A stretch of 7,568 bases of DNA from Nitrospira sp. (lineage in GTDB: Bacteria; Nitrospirota; Nitrospiria; Nitrospirales; Nitrospiraceae). The translations under genes and the position numbers were made by a program. Shown piece by piece: positions 1 through 5,158 of the stretch. The DNA is taken from assembly GCA_029858925.1 (NCBI GenBank), contig JAOUEB010000055.1, forward strand, positions 1 through 7,568, in the 5' to 3' direction. A model generated the notes under the pieces. The model was not told where the DNA came from and did no database searches. It saw nothing but the letters and a program-made list of their open reading frames with translations. Every line of letters begins with the position of its first letter. The first letter of the stretch is position 1.

Positions 1-231
1 GAAGGCCCTTGGAGCGCATTACCGGCTGATGCCGCTAGGCTGGCCTATCTGGAAGCAAACTCCGCGACACATTATCTAATCGAACGGTGGGGCATGGCCC
101 AGGTCGATGGGCTGCTGAGCGCATTCAAGGCTAGAGCGTCAGCGGCAACGGCCATCCAGAACACGTTGTTCGTCTCGTATGAACAATTCCATCACCAGTG
201 GTTGGGAAGCTTCGAGCAAAAGCGATCCTAA
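1..231 (+). CDS. 3' end of a plus-strand gene, possibly a peptidase-MA-like protein
   Basis: Reading frame 1 is open from the first base to a TAA at 229-231, giving the last 76 residues of a protein whose start lies outside the window. The segment from LAYLEANSATHYL to QWLGSF resembles the end of peptidase-MA-like (gluzincin-type) domains. In those, a YxExxSxxxYLxxxxG helix after the HExxH site is followed by a short helix pair ending in a W-containing segment. The zinc-binding motif would be upstream and is not visible, so neither activity nor complete domain content can be judged. The frame has no internal stops and ends exactly at the start of the inverted-repeat element. It converges with the minus-strand gene at 372-1286. 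Reality as coding sequence is likely; the family call is from memory of the pattern and is moderate at best. Confidence 0.62.
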   Translation, partial: EGPWSALPADAARLAYLEANSATHYLIERWGMAQVDGLLSAFKARASAATAIQNTLFVSYEQFHHQWLGSFEQKRS

Positions 232-374
232 CCCCCATTATTCATGAGCACTTCTGCTGCAATCGCCGATCCGCTGTTGCGACAAGCCTGCGGCCGGCGG
301 GCTCGCCCCTCGACTGTGCTCGGGACCCTGAGCTTGTCGAAGAGGCCACGAACCCTCATGAATATTGCGGGCTA
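229..374. repeat. MITE/REP-like element with 20-bp imperfect terminal inverted repeats
   Basis: The left end (229-248, reading taaccccc...ttcatgag) and the reverse complement of the right end (355-374, tagcccgc...ttcatgag) agree at 17 of 20 positions, including an unbroken ATTCATGAG-type core. Between them lie two further stem-loops at 286-302 and 310-340. The element fills the whole gap between two convergent genes, and both stop codons (TAA 229-231; TAG on the minus strand at 374-372) fall inside the terminal repeats. No transposase is encoded, so if mobile it would depend on an enzyme elsewhere. The sequence shows the inverted repeats directly; mobility and multi-copy status are inferred. 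It could also act as a two-way terminator. Confidence 0.7.
310..340. repeat. REP-like imperfect palindrome
   Basis: The 15-nt arms tcgactgtgctcggg (310-324) and ccctgagcttgtcga (326-340) flank a single central A and pair at 12 of 15 positions. The arm sequence tcgacaagctcaggg is of a type I recall as a widespread intergenic repeat in environmental bacteria. A second, smaller stem (gcctgc with gcgggc, one G-U pair) sits beside it at 286-302. Both are nested inside the element at 229-374. There is no T-run, so an intrinsic terminator is not supported, though the structure could slow polymerase or protect 3' ends of the convergent transcripts. Confidence 0.65.
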
Positions 375-1286
375 AATCTCTTCCAGCATCCAATCTCGTT
401 CGATCGGTCCCGTCCAGGCCGGAAGCAGCCGCGCTCGATCGTCCATCGCGCCTTGACTCTCTTCGTCGGCCGGTTGCTGGAGCACCTGATCTTCCCACAA
501 GACCGTCCGGCCATCGCGGTCGAACATGCGAATTCTGAAATCAAAGAGACCGCCTTCCCGCGACCCCTCCTCGACACCGGCCAGGCGATCGGCGGTCTGA
601 CTGACCTGCGCCGCGCTCACGCCATCGGCGGAGAACTCATCTTCCCAGAGAATCCCTCCAGTCGTCACATCCACTGCGCGCAACACAAAGAGCGGGGACT
701 GCGCTGTCGTATCGATGTCATGAATCTTCGTGATGCTGGCGCGGCGCGGCGCCACGGTGGAAATCATATGCCCCGGCTCGCTCGCGTCGCTCGGTGTGAG
801 ATTGAGCTGCCCGGACCACTGGAATTCGCCCGTCTCCGCATCGTATACGCGTATTATGAAACTCGAGAGATCGGTGGCTCCCAGGCCGACCCCGCCGGCA
901 AAGACACGGCCGGCCGAAACATTCGACCCTGCGCGGGTGTCTTCTTTGACACTTAATTCATACACGTCATCCGACAGCACCTCGCCGGAGGTAGGATCAT
1001 ATACTCTGACTGTAATGGTGGATTCATTGCCGTTCTGATAGCCGAATCCTGCCGCGACGATGGCCTCGTTCTCTTCTTTCTGCTCGGTCTCAACCTGGCC
1101 CCAGGCCTGGCCGTCCATCAATGAGAGACACAGCCCGACACCGGCTAACGGATAAAACAATTTCCATGACCAGCGAGGGTACGTAGCCGATGATTTGCCA
1201 TCGAGACGGGCGCGAACCAAAACAGCAAGCGGGGAAGGGGCCGTTGACCTATTGAAAAGCTGGGAGAACCATTGAATCTGCGACAT
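372..1286 (-). CDS. Exported or anchored protein with four PQQ-propeller-like repeats
   Basis: This frame encodes 304 residues when started at the ATG at 1286, which has an AGGAGGG Shine-Dalgarno three bases upstream. A 39-residue longer version is open but would run through the intergenic hairpin. Residues 41-63 form a hydrophobic stretch (FYPLAGVGLCLSL) ending in AWGQ, compatible with a signal peptide having a long basic N-region or with one membrane anchor. The remainder has four related units at about 89-111, 141-163, 198-220 and 248-270. Each contains a pattern like (I/L)RVYDxxTGExLWxD, which resembles the AxDxxTGxxxW core of PQQ-type beta-propeller blades. Four blades are fewer than the usual seven or eight, so it may oligomerise or be a partial propeller. 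Function and ligand are unknown. It stands alone, convergent with the gene at the left edge and divergent from 1438-1785. Confidence 0.82.
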   Translation of the reverse strand: MSQIQWFSQLFNRSTAPSPLAVLVRARLDGKSSATYPRWSWKLFYPLAGVGLCLSLMDGQAWGQVETEQKEENEAIVAAGFGYQNGNESTITVRVYDPTSGEVLSDDVYELSVKEDTRAGSNVSAGRVFAGGVGLGATDLSSFIIRVYDAETGEFQWSGQLNLTPSDASEPGHMISTVAPRRASITKIHDIDTTAQSPLFVLRAVDVTTGGILWEDEFSADGVSAAQVSQTADRLAGVEEGSREGGLFDFRIRMFDRDGRTVLWEDQVLQQPADEESQGAMDDRARLLPAWTGPIERDWMLEEI

Positions 1287-1289
1287 AGA

Positions 1290-1296
1290 CCCTCCT
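1290..1296 (-). promoter_or_regulatory. Strong ribosome binding site deciding the start at 1286
   Basis: On the minus strand AGGAGGG is followed by TCT and then the ATG at 1286. It is a near-perfect Shine-Dalgarno, slightly close to the start. It decides in favour of the 304-residue product over the longer frame beginning at 1403. Confidence 0.75.
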
Positions 1297-1333
1297 GATG
1301 CGTGGGCGCATTCTGCAAGAGATCTCAGTCGCC

Positions 1334-1378
1334 GGTAAATTACCCACTGTAGTAAGATTCCCCCCAGAAGGAGGGGGG
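1334..1378. other. Palindrome and C6/G6 hairpin in the divergent intergenic region
   Basis: Two symmetrical sequences lie between the divergent genes at 1286 and 1438. GGTAA-A-TTACC (1334-1344) is a perfect inverted repeat with a one-base centre. A run of six C (1360-1365) pairs with six G (1373-1378) across a 7-nt loop. The first could be an operator for the minus-strand gene, since it lies 48-58 bp upstream of its start. The second would be a stable hairpin in any transcript through it. No T-run follows on either strand, so it is not a classical terminator. Regulatory roles are inferred only. Confidence 0.4.
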
Positions 1379-1402
1379 CTGCGCACCGGCAATCATGGGC
1401 CA

Positions 1403-1431
1403 TTGCCGATATTCCTTGCCCCGTCTATAGT
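1403..1431 (+). promoter_or_regulatory. Sigma70-type promoter, apparently giving a leaderless mRNA
   Basis: TTGCCG (1403-1408) and TATAGT (1426-1431) are separated by 17 bp, close to the TTGACA/TATAAT consensus. A start about seven bases after the -10 box would fall at or next to the A of the ATG at 1438. No Shine-Dalgarno is present in the bases before that ATG, which fits a leaderless transcript. Sequence match is direct; use in vivo is inferred. Confidence 0.5.
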
Positions 1432-1437
1432 CTCCCC

Positions 1438-1785
1438 ATGCAACGAACCGCCTTAATCATCCTATTGGCAGGGATCCTGGCTGTGAACATCGGGGTTCTG
1501 ACAGGGTCTGCCCCCTTCACGGCGCCGGGAGGAACCTGGTGGATCGGATTTCTCGCCCTTATGCCTTTCGGTCTAGGGCTCCTGGTTTGGCGCGGGTTTC
1601 GTTGGGCCGCGATGGCCTGTGTGATGTACGGGACGGTTGGGATGGCGATGGATGTGGCGACGACGGTCCAAATCCTGACGAAGGATCCGGAAGTCATGCT
1701 ATCTCTGCTGAACAGCCTAGTCAGCGGCTTCTTGAACTTCCTGTTGATCCTGTTCGGCGGGCGTTCGTTTTTGGACGTGACTTAG
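1438..1785 (+). CDS. Small four-helix membrane protein of unknown function
   Basis: The product has 115 residues and is strongly hydrophobic. Likely membrane segments lie at about residues 4-24 (LIILLAGILAVNIGVL), 35-52 (WIGFLALMPFGLGLLVW), 57-77 and 88-107 (LSLLNSLVSGFLNFLLILF). The WRGFRW segment between helices two and three is the most basic loop. I do not recognise a named family; it resembles the many short orphan inner-membrane proteins of Nitrospirota-type genomes. The ATG at 1438 is chosen because it begins the hydrophobic stretch and lies just behind a good promoter, although there is no ribosome binding site. Its last 65 bp overlap, tail to tail, the 3' end of the methyltransferase gene on the other strand. 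Confidence 0.75.
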   Translation: MQRTALIILLAGILAVNIGVLTGSAPFTAPGGTWWIGFLALMPFGLGLLVWRGFRWAAMACVMYGTVGMAMDVATTVQILTKDPEVMLSLLNSLVSGFLNFLLILFGGRSFLDVT

Positions 1786-2788
1786 GCGCCGAGGCCTCAA
1801 GAATTCCGTTTTCCCAGTCCTCGGTCCCCGTTTTGAGCTGGAGTGATTTGATTCGTGCAAATCCGGCATCTTTGAGCCATGTCGTAGTCTCCGACGCCGA
1901 ATAGGTGTTCCCCTCCTCCGTAAACAGCAACATCGATACGGCAAAGAGACTCGCCTCCGCGGGAAGCAGCCCCTCACGGTCATGGAGAAACGCGTCTTGA
2001 ATAATGAGCCGCCCGCCTGGCGCCAACGCGGCCAAGGCTCGGCGAAAAACCGCTCGATTGATCTCCGGGGAATAGATATGCAGCACGTTGGAATACCAGA
2101 TCACGTCATACGTGCCTGGAATCGGCTCCTTGGTAAAATCGAGCGGCAGATACGACAGCCTCCGTCCCGCCTTGTGCGTGTCGGCAATCTCTTTCGCCAC
2201 GTCCAACGCCGCTGCTCGGTCACAGACTGTGGCGCGCAATCGTGGGGTCTTGGCCAGAAACGCCAGCGCATAGGTGCCGGGACCTCCGCCAAGATCGAGA
2301 AACGTCCGGGCTCTGCCCAGCTTTATCTGCGAGGCAATCGCCGGGGCTGTCTCCAACGTGCGGTGGTGCATGGCCCACGTGAACCGGCGGCGCCAATCCT
2401 GGCTGTCCGGAACATCGTGATCGATCGGCAACCCGCTTCGAATGGATTCCAGCAGCCGAAACCAGTCCGTCCAATGGCTCTTGATCAAATCCAAATACCC
2501 ACCGCGATAGGCGGGATGGGTGGCATTGAGCGCTGTGGCTCCAAGCCGGCTGTTTCTGTAGGTCCCACCCTTCTTCAGCAACAAGCCGGCCATTGCAAGG
2601 TTCCGGCAGAGGATATCCAGCCCTCGTTCGCTGACCTTGAGCTGCTTGGCAAGATCGGAAATCGTCCACGTCCTGTCACCGACCGTCGTAAAGACGTCCA
2701 GCTCCAACCCGGCCAACAACACACGCGGCAATCGATAGGCCGAGATCGCATCGCGAAATTCATCAAACGTGGCGATGCGCGGCGTCAC
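1721..2788 (-). CDS. SAM-dependent O-methyltransferase-type enzyme
   Basis: The 355-residue product has the two-domain build of small-molecule O-methyltransferases. Residues about 8-80 are a winged-helix dimerisation domain (FRDAISAYRLPRVLLAGLEL, then SDLAKQLKVSERGLDILCRNL). The Rossmann-like catalytic domain follows, with SAM motif I FLDLGGGPGTYALAFL at 163-178, an acidic residue in VCD at 190, YDVIWYSNVLHIYS at 227-240 and LAPGGRLIIQDAF at 255-267. The substrate is unknown; relatives act on phenols, carotenoids, bacteriochlorophyll side chains and polyketides. The GTG at 2788 is preferred because it overlaps the stop of the preceding gene as GTGA and has GGAAGGA four bases upstream. A frame ten residues longer exists from 2818. 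The last 20 or so residues (KSRPKTNARRTGSTGSSRSR) are a basic, low-complexity tail outside the domain, overlapping the plus-strand gene. It is the last gene of a four-gene coupled operon. Confidence 0.9.
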   Translation of the reverse strand: MTPRIATFDEFRDAISAYRLPRVLLAGLELDVFTTVGDRTWTISDLAKQLKVSERGLDILCRNLAMAGLLLKKGGTYRNSRLGATALNATHPAYRGGYLDLIKSHWTDWFRLLESIRSGLPIDHDVPDSQDWRRRFTWAMHHRTLETAPAIASQIKLGRARTFLDLGGGPGTYALAFLAKTPRLRATVCDRAAALDVAKEIADTHKAGRRLSYLPLDFTKEPIPGTYDVIWYSNVLHIYSPEINRAVFRRALAALAPGGRLIIQDAFLHDREGLLPAEASLFAVSMLLFTEEGNTYSASETTTWLKDAGFARIKSLQLKTGTEDWENGILEASAPKSRPKTNARRTGSTGSSRSR

Positions 2789-3222
2789 GACATCCTTCCG
2801 ATCTGACGGCAGCACCACCGTAAAAGGTCCTGCACCTTGGCGGGGTCCGCCACATCTACGGGACGCGCAAACGTCACGGCGACGAACTCATCGGTCATCT
2901 CCGTCTCCTCGACAAATCCGGACTGCAATAGAATCGCCCGATACTTCGACACGGCGGGCTGAAGAAAATACTTCGCCTGCTTGGCCACCTCGTCGGTCCC
3001 CAAATCTTCCGGCGTGCCATCCGACATGAGCGCCATCACATCGTCCATCGCCACCCCATACTGGCAGAGCAAGGTCCCTTGCGGCCTGATCTCCAGGAGC
3101 CATCCGTCGGTCCCCAGATCCATAGCAAGCGGTCCGTCCGGTTCCAATTCATAGAGTTGGGGAAATGCTTGCATCAGGGCGGTGCGGAGCCGCGGCCATG
3201 CCGGCGAATCTGGTTCAGTCAT
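2785..3222 (-). CDS. 145-residue hypothetical protein in a coupled operon
   Basis: I do not recognise a family for this soluble, acidic product. It has no signal peptide or membrane segment. A beta-rich first half contains PLAMDLGTDGWLLEIRPQGTLLCQYGVAMDDVMALM (about 31-66). A helix with KQAKYFLQPAVSKYRAILLQSGF follows at 81-103, then a strand EFVAVTFARPVD at 112-123 and a C-terminal helix with two adjacent cysteines (RWCCRQ). The alternating strand/helix layout is loosely like small chaperone-type folds (YbjN or type III secretion chaperones), but no motif confirms that. The ATG at 3222 overlaps the TPR gene stop as ATGA, and its own stop overlaps the methyltransferase start as GTGA. It is thus locked between both partners, which argues that it is real and works with them. 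Confidence 0.82.
   Translation of the reverse strand: MTEPDSPAWPRLRTALMQAFPQLYELEPDGPLAMDLGTDGWLLEIRPQGTLLCQYGVAMDDVMALMSDGTPEDLGTDEVAKQAKYFLQPAVSKYRAILLQSGFVEETEMTDEFVAVTFARPVDVADPAKVQDLLRWCCRQIGRMS
2793..2799 (-). promoter_or_regulatory. Ribosome binding site deciding the GTG start at 2788
   Basis: GGAAGGA on the minus strand lies four bases before GTG at 2788. It sits inside the last codons of the preceding gene, whose stop shares bases with the GTG (GTGA). This arrangement supports translational coupling. Confidence 0.6.
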
Positions 3223-4043
3223 GTTCTGGTCTCTGGGACAGGCGAGAGGTGATCGTGTTCTGCGAGGCGCGCCTGAAGCGCCGCCAGACGTCTGGTATTT
3301 TCCTCAAGCTTGGGCAGCTGATACTTGCGGTCCATCTCGACGACTCGTTGCAACAGATCCGCAGCATCCTGGAGCCGTCCCGTTTCTTCATAACATTGGG
3401 CCAAGACGTAGCGGGCGCCGCCCGCGCGGAGTTCGTCGCGCGACCGCTCGGCAACCGATTGGCTGGTTTGGCAACAGGCAATTGCGTCGTCGTGCCGTTT
3501 TTGTATCAGGAACGTGCGTCCTATCATGCGCCAGGCATCGGCCACACCGCCTTGATTGTCCAAACACCGCATCAACACCAATGACTGCTCATACCAGTCG
3601 ATCGCCTCCTCGAAGTGTCCGGTCTCACGCGCCACCAAGCCAAGGTCGGAAAACAGCACGGCCTTGGCCGGCTCATCCTGCGTCTTCGTCATGAGATCGA
3701 GTGCTTCCAGATAGTAGGCCCGCGCCCGGCTCCACTCGCCGGCATCGGCCCGTAAATTCCCCAAATTCCCCAGCGTCGTGCCGATCCCCTTCTCATCGCC
3801 GAGAATCTTCTGCAACTCCAGGACTTCCTGATAATGCGTCTGCGCCAAATCTCTCTTGCCGCTCACCGCGCAGATATTGCCGAGATTTCCAAGCGTCGCC
3901 GCCAACGCCCGCCTATCACCCGTCATCCGATCACACTCCAGCGCCTTGGCATAACAGGCATAGGCCTCCGTATAGTGCCCGCGCGAGAAATGCTCATTGC
4001 CTTGACGATTCAATTCTTCCGACAGGCCATTGCGGAGCGTCAT
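3219..4043 (-). CDS. TPR protein with six 40-residue repeats
   Basis: The 274-residue product is almost wholly tetratricopeptide repeats. Equivalent positions recur every 40 residues: units begin near 10, 50, 90, 130, 170 and 210. Recurring features are LGNLGN (51-56 and 91-96) with SDLG, RMIG and YVLA in the later units, helix-B patterns such as AxxYYxEAL, and inter-repeat G-x-(Y/F/W) elements. A charged helix ends the protein (KLEENTRRLAALQARLAEHD). Forty-residue units are typical of the LGN/kinesin-light-chain-like class, which bind peptides or proteins. No signal peptide is seen, so it is probably a cytoplasmic scaffold. The ATG at 4043 overlaps the stop of the metallo-beta-lactamase-fold gene as ATGA, and its stop overlaps the next start as ATGA. 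The direct partner is unknown; the neighbouring operon products are the obvious candidates. Confidence 0.92.
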   Translation of the reverse strand: MTLRNGLSEELNRQGNEHFSRGHYTEAYACYAKALECDRMTGDRRALAATLGNLGNICAVSGKRDLAQTHYQEVLELQKILGDEKGIGTTLGNLGNLRADAGEWSRARAYYLEALDLMTKTQDEPAKAVLFSDLGLVARETGHFEEAIDWYEQSLVLMRCLDNQGGVADAWRMIGRTFLIQKRHDDAIACCQTSQSVAERSRDELRAGGARYVLAQCYEETGRLQDAADLLQRVVEMDRKYQLPKLEENTRRLAALQARLAEHDHLSPVPETRT

Positions 4044-4642
4044 GACGGCACACCCAGCAAACGTTCAACCGCCGGCTTGCCGCCCGCAAGAATCGACGCG
4101 CCGTCGCCGACGACGAGACTGTCGAAATTGTACTTGAGGAGGCGCCGGAGTCCGTCTTTGACTTTCGCGGCATCGGGATACTTCTCGGCAGGGAGCAGGC
4201 TGACGGCGCCGGCCGGTTTGCCGATTAACGCATCCCCCACGATCATGATCCCCTGCCCCCTCTCCAGAAACAACGCCGATTCCCCTGGAGATTTCTGATG
4301 GCTCAGCTGGATCGCCCAAATACCGCCCGGAAGCAACTCGCCGTCTTTATAGGTTTTCGTTGGTTTTGCATCCATCTGTGCCGCATCCGCATCTGGCACA
4401 TACAGCCGGCAGGCGAACTCCGCCTGATAGGCCGCCGCTTCACGGATGTGATCTCTGTTCGTGACGATGATGTAATCGAGAGGTCCGTTGCGGCTGACGA
4501 ACGACCGCCCCTCGGCCGTCATCGGAGGAGGATCGACCAGAATCTTGTGTTCGCCGACCATGAGAAACAGGCCGTTGAAGTCAAGCTGCTTCTCGTCCGA
4601 AAACCAGGACCATTGCCAGATGCCGGGAAGAATTTGTTTCAT
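4040..4642 (-). CDS. Metallo-beta-lactamase-fold protein with degenerate metal site
   Basis: Started at the ATG at 4642 the product has 200 residues, shorter than many MBL hydrolases (about 210-300). The fold is visible as an N-terminal strand pair (LPGIWQWSWF, then FNGLFLMVGEHKILVDPPPM, 23-41), a core strand with LDYIIVTNRDH (55-65), and SHQKSPGESALFLERGQGIMIVGDALIG (114-141). The ordinary HxHxDH motif is replaced by TNRDH (61-65), keeping only the DH pair. H115 and D137 occupy the usual third-histidine and bridging-aspartate places. The final histidine position near VVGDGAS (177-183) is not histidine. It may be a one-metal enzyme or a non-hydrolytic derivative. A 59-residue longer frame (to 4819) begins inside the upstream gene and adds an Arg/Ser-rich stretch with no MBL homology, so it is rejected. 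No clear ribosome site precedes 4642. First gene of the coupled four-gene set. Confidence 0.85.
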   Translation of the reverse strand: MKQILPGIWQWSWFSDEKQLDFNGLFLMVGEHKILVDPPPMTAEGRSFVSRNGPLDYIIVTNRDHIREAAAYQAEFACRLYVPDADAAQMDAKPTKTYKDGELLPGGIWAIQLSHQKSPGESALFLERGQGIMIVGDALIGKPAGAVSLLPAEKYPDAAKVKDGLRRLLKYNFDSLVVGDGASILAGGKPAVERLLGVPS

Positions 4643-4652
4643 GATATCGCTA

Positions 4653-4689
4653 CGCGACACGCGCGAGTCGCGAGACCTGCGAGACTCGC
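4653..4689 (-). promoter_or_regulatory. Alternative hairpins in the leader of the MBL-fold gene
   Basis: Two stem-loops share bases. GCGAGTC (4663-4669) pairs perfectly with GACTCGC (4683-4689). CGCGAC (4653-4658) pairs perfectly with GTCGCG (4667-4672). They cannot form together. They begin about ten bases before the chosen ATG at 4642. No T-run follows, so this is not a standard terminator. A regulatory switch, an mRNA-stability element or a small dispersed repeat are all possible; the base pairing is what is seen, the role is inferred. Confidence 0.4.
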
Positions 4690-4760
4690 CGGAATGATTC
4701 ATCCGTCCCGACGCTTCACACTTCGCGCCTTTCGCGCCCGCCCTTGCCCGCCGCGCGGCC

Positions 4761-5000
4761 TCACAGAGTCGCGATGGCGTCCCGTACCGTTTTGGTGACT
4801 TTCGCAAGAATGTCGGCATCAGTCGGGAGATCGACGATATCGTCTTCCGGCACGGTCATGAACTTACGGTTCGCCCCTTTGGTCACCGAGATCAAAAACA
4901 GGCTATTGGACGGAGTCACGGGAATAACCACCTGCACCGCGCTATCGATGGCCTTCACCACATCAAGAAACTTCTGTTTGCCTGCTTCAAACTCGTCCAC
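4761..5000 (-). CDS. 79-residue hypothetical protein
   Basis: The product (MDEFEAGKQKFLDVVKAIDS at the N-terminus) is a small soluble protein with no recognised family. Its layout is an N-terminal amphipathic helix (about 2-20), two or three strands (VQVVIPVTP, SLFLISVTKG, RKFMTVPED), and a C-terminal helix DADILAKVTKTVRDAIATL. The start is a GTG at 5000 preceded by GAGG at five bases; no other start codon occurs between the upstream in-frame stop and this GTG. Base use and amino-acid composition are like the neighbours. It lies 118 bp upstream of the MBL-fold gene start and could be the first gene of that operon, with the intervening leader holding the alternative hairpins. A promoter candidate lies at 5119-5148. 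Confidence 0.75.
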   Translation of the reverse strand: MDEFEAGKQKFLDVVKAIDSAVQVVIPVTPSNSLFLISVTKGANRKFMTVPEDDIVDLPTDADILAKVTKTVRDAIATL

Positions 5001-5044
5001 AACGACCTCGCTCGTGATACGGAAATACGATCACAGCCGACGAC

Positions 5045-5066
5045 TGAGAGGAACGCGCTCCTCTCA
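5045..5066 (-). other. Perfect 8-bp hairpin in the leader of the 79-residue gene
   Basis: TGAGAGGA (5045-5052) and TCCTCTCA (5059-5066) pair perfectly around a 6-nt loop. It lies between the predicted transcription start (about 5112) and the GTG at 5000. No T-run follows on either strand, so an intrinsic terminator is unlikely. The stem contains an AGGA, so it might bind an RNA-binding protein or act on leader stability; this is inference. Confidence 0.5.
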
Positions 5067-5118
5067 CAAAGCGCTCGCCCCTTCCATCCACACAACACCA
5101 TCGGCTCTTGAGGGCGCC

Positions 5119-5148
5119 ATCCTACCACGGTGATTTTTAGCGGAGCAA
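5119..5148 (-). promoter_or_regulatory. Candidate sigma70 promoter for the 79-residue gene
   Basis: On the minus strand TTGCTC (5148-5143) and TAGGAT (5124-5119) are 18 bp apart. The predicted start near 5112 would give a leader of roughly 110 nt ahead of the GTG at 5000. The boxes match the consensus only partly. The purine tetranucleotide tract begins 11 bp upstream of the -35 box. Confidence 0.35.
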
Positions 5149-5158
5149 CTACGCGGGC

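Noticed and set aside
286..340. Intrinsic terminator between the convergent genes
   Set aside because: The stems are followed by no T-run on either strand, so only a hairpin or repeat is supported.
198..956. Plus-strand 252-codon frame
   Set aside because: It starts inside the end of the left gene, runs through the inverted-repeat element and then antisense to the PQQ-like gene. The translation has no domain or repeat pattern.
1287..1403. 39-residue N-terminal extension of the PQQ-like protein
   Set aside because: It crosses the C6/G6 hairpin and the intergenic palindrome and has no ribosome site, whereas the start at 1286 has AGGAGGG.
1982..2806. Plus-strand 274-codon frame
   Set aside because: Shadow of the methyltransferase gene, which has clear SAM-binding motifs on the other strand.
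4643..4819. 59-residue extension of the MBL-fold protein
   Set aside because: It starts inside the 79-residue gene, is Arg/Ser/Ala-rich because it translates the hairpin leader, and adds nothing to the fold.
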